Positions 5,526-7,360 of a DNA stretch of 7,360 nt are shown here, piece by piece. The notes under the pieces were generated by a model that saw only the letters and a list, made by a program, of their open reading frames with translations, was not told where the DNA came from and made no database searches. How positions within the stretch are numbered: position 1 is the first letter of the stretch; every line of letters begins with the position of its first letter. Source of the DNA: a bacterium (lineage in GTDB: Bacteria > Zhuqueibacterota > Zhuqueibacteria > Residuimicrobiales > Krinioviventaceae); NCBI GenBank assembly GCA_024278645.1, contig JAJRST010000079.1, positions 1-7,360 on the forward strand, given 5' to 3'. A program made the position numbers and the translations under genes.

Positions 5526-6812
5526 ATGAATCATCAAAATTATAAATTCGAAACCCTGGCCCTGCATGCCGGGCAGCAGCCGGATCCGACGACAAACTCG
5601 CGCGGCGTGCCGGTGTATCGCACCAGCTCGTACGTTTTTCGCGACACCAAACATGCGGCGGATTTGTTCGCCTTGCGGGAGCTAGGCAACATTTACACGC
5701 GAATCATGAATCCGACGCAGGACGTTCTGGAACAGCGCGTCGCCGCGCTGGACGGCGGCAAAGCGGCCCTGGCGCTGGCCTCCGGCACCTCGGGCATTCA
5801 CTACAGCGTCATCAATATTTGCCAGGCGGGAGACGAAATCGTCAGCGCCAACAATCTTTACGGCGGCACCTACACTATGTTCCATGTGATCCATCCGCAA
5901 CTGGGCATAAAGACCAACTTTGCCCCGCCCACGGCCGAGGGTATCGAGGCGGCGATCACCGAAAAAACGAAACTGATTTTCATCGAAACCATCGGCAACC
6001 CGGTTCTGGATGTCGCCGACGTTGAAAGCATCGCCAAAGTGGCGCAAAAACATCACCTGCCGCTGGTGGTGGATTCGACCTTTACCACGCCCTATTTGCT
6101 GCGCCCCATCGAGTACGGCGCCAACATTGTCGTGCACTCGCTCACCAAATGGCTGGGCGGCCACGGCGCCGGCATTGGCGGCATTGTCGTCGACGCCGGC
6201 AATTTTGACTGGAGCGATCCGAAGTTCAAAACATTCAACGAACCGGATCCCAGCTATCATGACATTCGCTATGCCCACGACCTCGGCGATCTGAACCCGG
6301 TCGCCTTTATCATGAGGATGCGTCTGGCGCCGCTGCGCAACCTGGGCGCCGCCATTTCGCCGGACAACGCCTGGTTCTTTTTGCAGGGCATTGAAACGCT
6401 GCCGTTGCGCATGGAGCGGCACTCGACCAATGCGCTTGCCGTCGCGCAATTTTTGCAAAAGCATCCGCAGGTGGCATGGGTTCGCTACCCGGGGTTGCCG
6501 GACGATCCTTCATACCCGGTTGCAAAGAAATATCTCAAAAAGGGCTTCGGCTCCATGGTCGTCTTTGGCATCAAAGGCGGCGCAGCCGCGGGAGAAAAGT
6601 TCATCAACAGCCTGGAATTGCTTTCGCACCTGGCCAACGTCGGCGACGCGAAAAGTCTGGCCATTCATCCGGCCAGCACGACGCATTCGCAGCTCTCCGA
6701 ACAGCAGCAGCGAGACGCCGGCCTGACGCCGGAACTGGTGCGTCTGTCCATCGGCCTGGAAAGCATCGACGATATTATCGCCGATATTGAACAAGCTTTT
6801 GCCAACGTATGA
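5526..6812 (+). CDS. metY: O-acetylhomoserine sulfhydrylase (O-acetylhomoserine aminocarboxypropyltransferase)
   Basis: PLP enzyme of the Cys/Met metabolism family (EC 2.5.1.49) joining O-acetylhomoserine and sulfide to make homocysteine for methionine synthesis in the cytoplasm. The 428-aa length and the motifs FETLALHAG (8-16), EPDPSYH and SHLANVGDAKSLAIHPASTTH (from 367) fit MetY rather than the shorter cystathionine synthases and lyases (about 380-400 aa). PLP lysine: K208 in HSLTKWLGG. Also visible are Y57 and R59 in GNIYTRIMNPT (cofactor phosphate contacts from the partner subunit in this fold), the PLP-binding D183 in VVDSTF, and ETLPLRMERH (290-299). Most relatives read VDNTF, so S184 is a mild variant. 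The start at 5526 follows GAGGG (5517-5521) and begins at the family's usual N-terminus; longer in-frame starts at 5421 and 5478 overlap the Rrf2 gene. It is probably co-transcribed with that gene. A second activity with O-succinylhomoserine cannot be excluded. Confidence 0.94.
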   Translation: MNHQNYKFETLALHAGQQPDPTTNSRGVPVYRTSSYVFRDTKHAADLFALRELGNIYTRIMNPTQDVLEQRVAALDGGKAALALASGTSGIHYSVINICQAGDEIVSANNLYGGTYTMFHVIHPQLGIKTNFAPPTAEGIEAAITEKTKLIFIETIGNPVLDVADVESIAKVAQKHHLPLVVDSTFTTPYLLRPIEYGANIVVHSLTKWLGGHGAGIGGIVVDAGNFDWSDPKFKTFNEPDPSYHDIRYAHDLGDLNPVAFIMRMRLAPLRNLGAAISPDNAWFFLQGIETLPLRMERHSTNALAVAQFLQKHPQVAWVRYPGLPDDPSYPVAKKYLKKGFGSMVVFGIKGGAAAGEKFINSLELLSHLANVGDAKSLAIHPASTTHSQLSEQQQRDAGLTPELVRLSIGLESIDDIIADIEQAFANV

Positions 6813-6821
6813 CGTTCTTAT

Positions 6822-6833
6822 AAACCGCGGTTT
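6822..6833. repeat. 12-bp perfect palindrome after metY
   Basis: AAACCGCGGTTT is a perfect palindrome 9 bases after the metY stop. Its CGGTTTTC end (6828-6835) recurs at 6871-6878 at the edge of the terminator stem. Its left half AAACCG could therefore pair either with its own right half or with the distal copy. It may be a small operator or part of an alternative RNA fold; neither is demonstrated. Confidence 0.4.
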
Positions 6834-6838
6834 TCAAT

Positions 6839-6880
6839 CCGGGATCATTAAATGACGCTGTTTCTGATCCCGGTTTTCTT
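6839..6880 (+). terminator. Intrinsic terminator-like hairpin between metY and cysK
   Basis: CCGGGATCA (6839-6847) and TGATCCCGG (6865-6873) form a perfect 9-bp stem with a 17-base loop, followed at once by TTTTCTTT. This is the form of an intrinsic terminator. The T-run ends only a few bases before the cysK Shine-Dalgarno, leaving no room for a separate promoter between them. cysK must then depend on read-through, or on a promoter inside or upstream of metY, so the element may lower or condition cysK expression relative to metY. The loop also holds TCATT-A-AATGA (6845-6855), a small dyad that would compete with the base of the stem. Confidence 0.65.
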
Positions 6881-6882
6881 TC

Positions 6883-6888
6883 GGAGGG
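6883..6888 (+). promoter_or_regulatory. Strong Shine-Dalgarno of cysK
   Basis: GGAGGG lies 5 bases before the ATG at 6894. It is a near-perfect ribosome binding site and fixes the cysK start. It sits immediately after the terminator T-run. Confidence 0.8.
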
Positions 6889-6893
6889 TTATC

Positions 6894-7360
6894 ATGGGAC
6901 AAATCTTTAAAGACAACAGCTACTCCATCGGCCGGACGCCTTTGGTCAAGTTGAATAAAGTTGCCGACGGCTGCGGCGCGACGATTCTCGGCAAAATCGA
7001 GGGCCGCAATCCATCCTATTCGGTCAAATGCCGCATCGGCGCCTCCATGGTGTGGGACGCCGAGGAACGCGGCGTGCTCAAGCCGGGAATGACGCTCGTC
7101 GAAGCCACCAGCGGCAACACCGGCATTGCCCTGGCGTTTGTCGCCGCCGCTCGCGGCTACGGGCTGATTCTGACCATGCCGGACAGCATGAGCATCGAGC
7201 GCAGAAAATTATTGAAAATATTCGGCGCCGAGATCATACTCACCGACGGCTCGAAAGGCATGCAGGGCGCGGTGCAAAAGGCCGAGGAGATTGCCGCCGG
7301 CGATGCGAAAAAGTACCTGCTTTTGCAGCAATTCAAAAACCCGGCAAATCCGCGAATCCA
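6894..7360 (+). CDS. cysK: Cysteine synthase A, O-acetylserine sulfhydrylase (3' partial)
   Basis: PLP enzyme (EC 2.5.1.47) making cysteine from O-acetylserine and sulfide. Only 155 codons plus two bases are inside the window; the full enzyme is usually about 310-325 aa, so roughly half is seen. The visible half is strikingly like the enterobacterial CysK: GRTPLVKLN (13-21), RNPSYSVKCRIG (38-49) with the PLP lysine K45, the substrate loop TSGNTG (72-77), MSIERRKLLK (99-108), and QQF (145-147). The TSGNTG loop and the QQF glutamine are also the residues that grip the C-terminal isoleucine of partner proteins such as serine acetyltransferase, so this CysK keeps the docking site. It lies 81 bases after metY, behind a terminator-like hairpin. 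The start is set by GGAGGG at 6883-6888. Confidence 0.95.
   Translation, partial: MGQIFKDNSYSIGRTPLVKLNKVADGCGATILGKIEGRNPSYSVKCRIGASMVWDAEERGVLKPGMTLVEATSGNTGIALAFVAAARGYGLILTMPDSMSIERRKLLKIFGAEIILTDGSKGMQGAVQKAEEIAAGDAKKYLLLQQFKNPANPRI

Noticed and set aside
5682..6464. Open frame of 260 codons on the minus strand opposite metY
   Set aside because: Antisense shadow. The plus frame is a complete, motif-rich MetY, and the minus frame shows no domain.
6813..6893. SAM riboswitch or T-box between metY and cysK
   Set aside because: Only 81 bases are available and no multi-helix junction or T-box sequence is visible; a simple terminator-like hairpin explains the gap.

Overview
The window (about 55-57 % GC in genes, AT-rich in the control regions) looks like chromosome of a bacterium from the FCB side of the tree, such as Calditrichota, KSB1, Ignavibacteria or Marinimicrobia. 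The main clue is the C-terminal type IX secretion (T9SS) sorting domain of the first gene, with the motif YPNPFNPST typical of those lineages. This placement is an inference from one domain plus a Tat-exported Gfo/Idh/MocA protein; no rRNA or marker gene is present.

Layout: (1) 1-3183 (+), the 3' part of a gene for a large secreted ExeM/NucH-type extracellular nuclease: lamin-tail domains, OB-fold, endonuclease/exonuclease/phosphatase domain, beta-sandwich, T9SS tail. (2) 3184-3381, a gap between convergent genes that is packed with inverted repeats and can fold into four consecutive stem-loops. (3) 3382-4737 (-), a Tat-signal Gfo/Idh/MocA oxidoreductase. (4) 4738-5032, a divergent, AT-rich control region with a sigma70-like promoter and a perfect 9-bp inverted repeat. 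(5) 5033-5488 (+), an Rrf2-family regulator resembling CymR. (6) 5526-6812 (+), metY, O-acetylhomoserine sulfhydrylase. (7) 6813-6893, a short gap holding a palindrome, a terminator-like hairpin and the Shine-Dalgarno of the next gene. (8) 6894-7360 (+), the first 155 codons of cysK, cut by the window edge.

The coherent unit is regulator-metY-cysK: two PLP enzymes that fix sulfide into homocysteine and cysteine, behind an Rrf2 regulator that lacks the Fe-S cysteines of IscR and ends in Tyr-Val-Ile. In Bacillus the Rrf2 protein CymR works as a complex with CysK to sense cysteine status, and CysK partners dock through a C-terminal isoleucine. The gene order, the tail, the missing Fe-S ligands and the 27-bp operator-like repeat over the promoter together suggest a CymR/CysK-type cysteine switch outside the Firmicutes, with a possible attenuator between metY and cysK. 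This is the most interesting content of the window. The nuclease and the oxidoreductase appear functionally unrelated to it.
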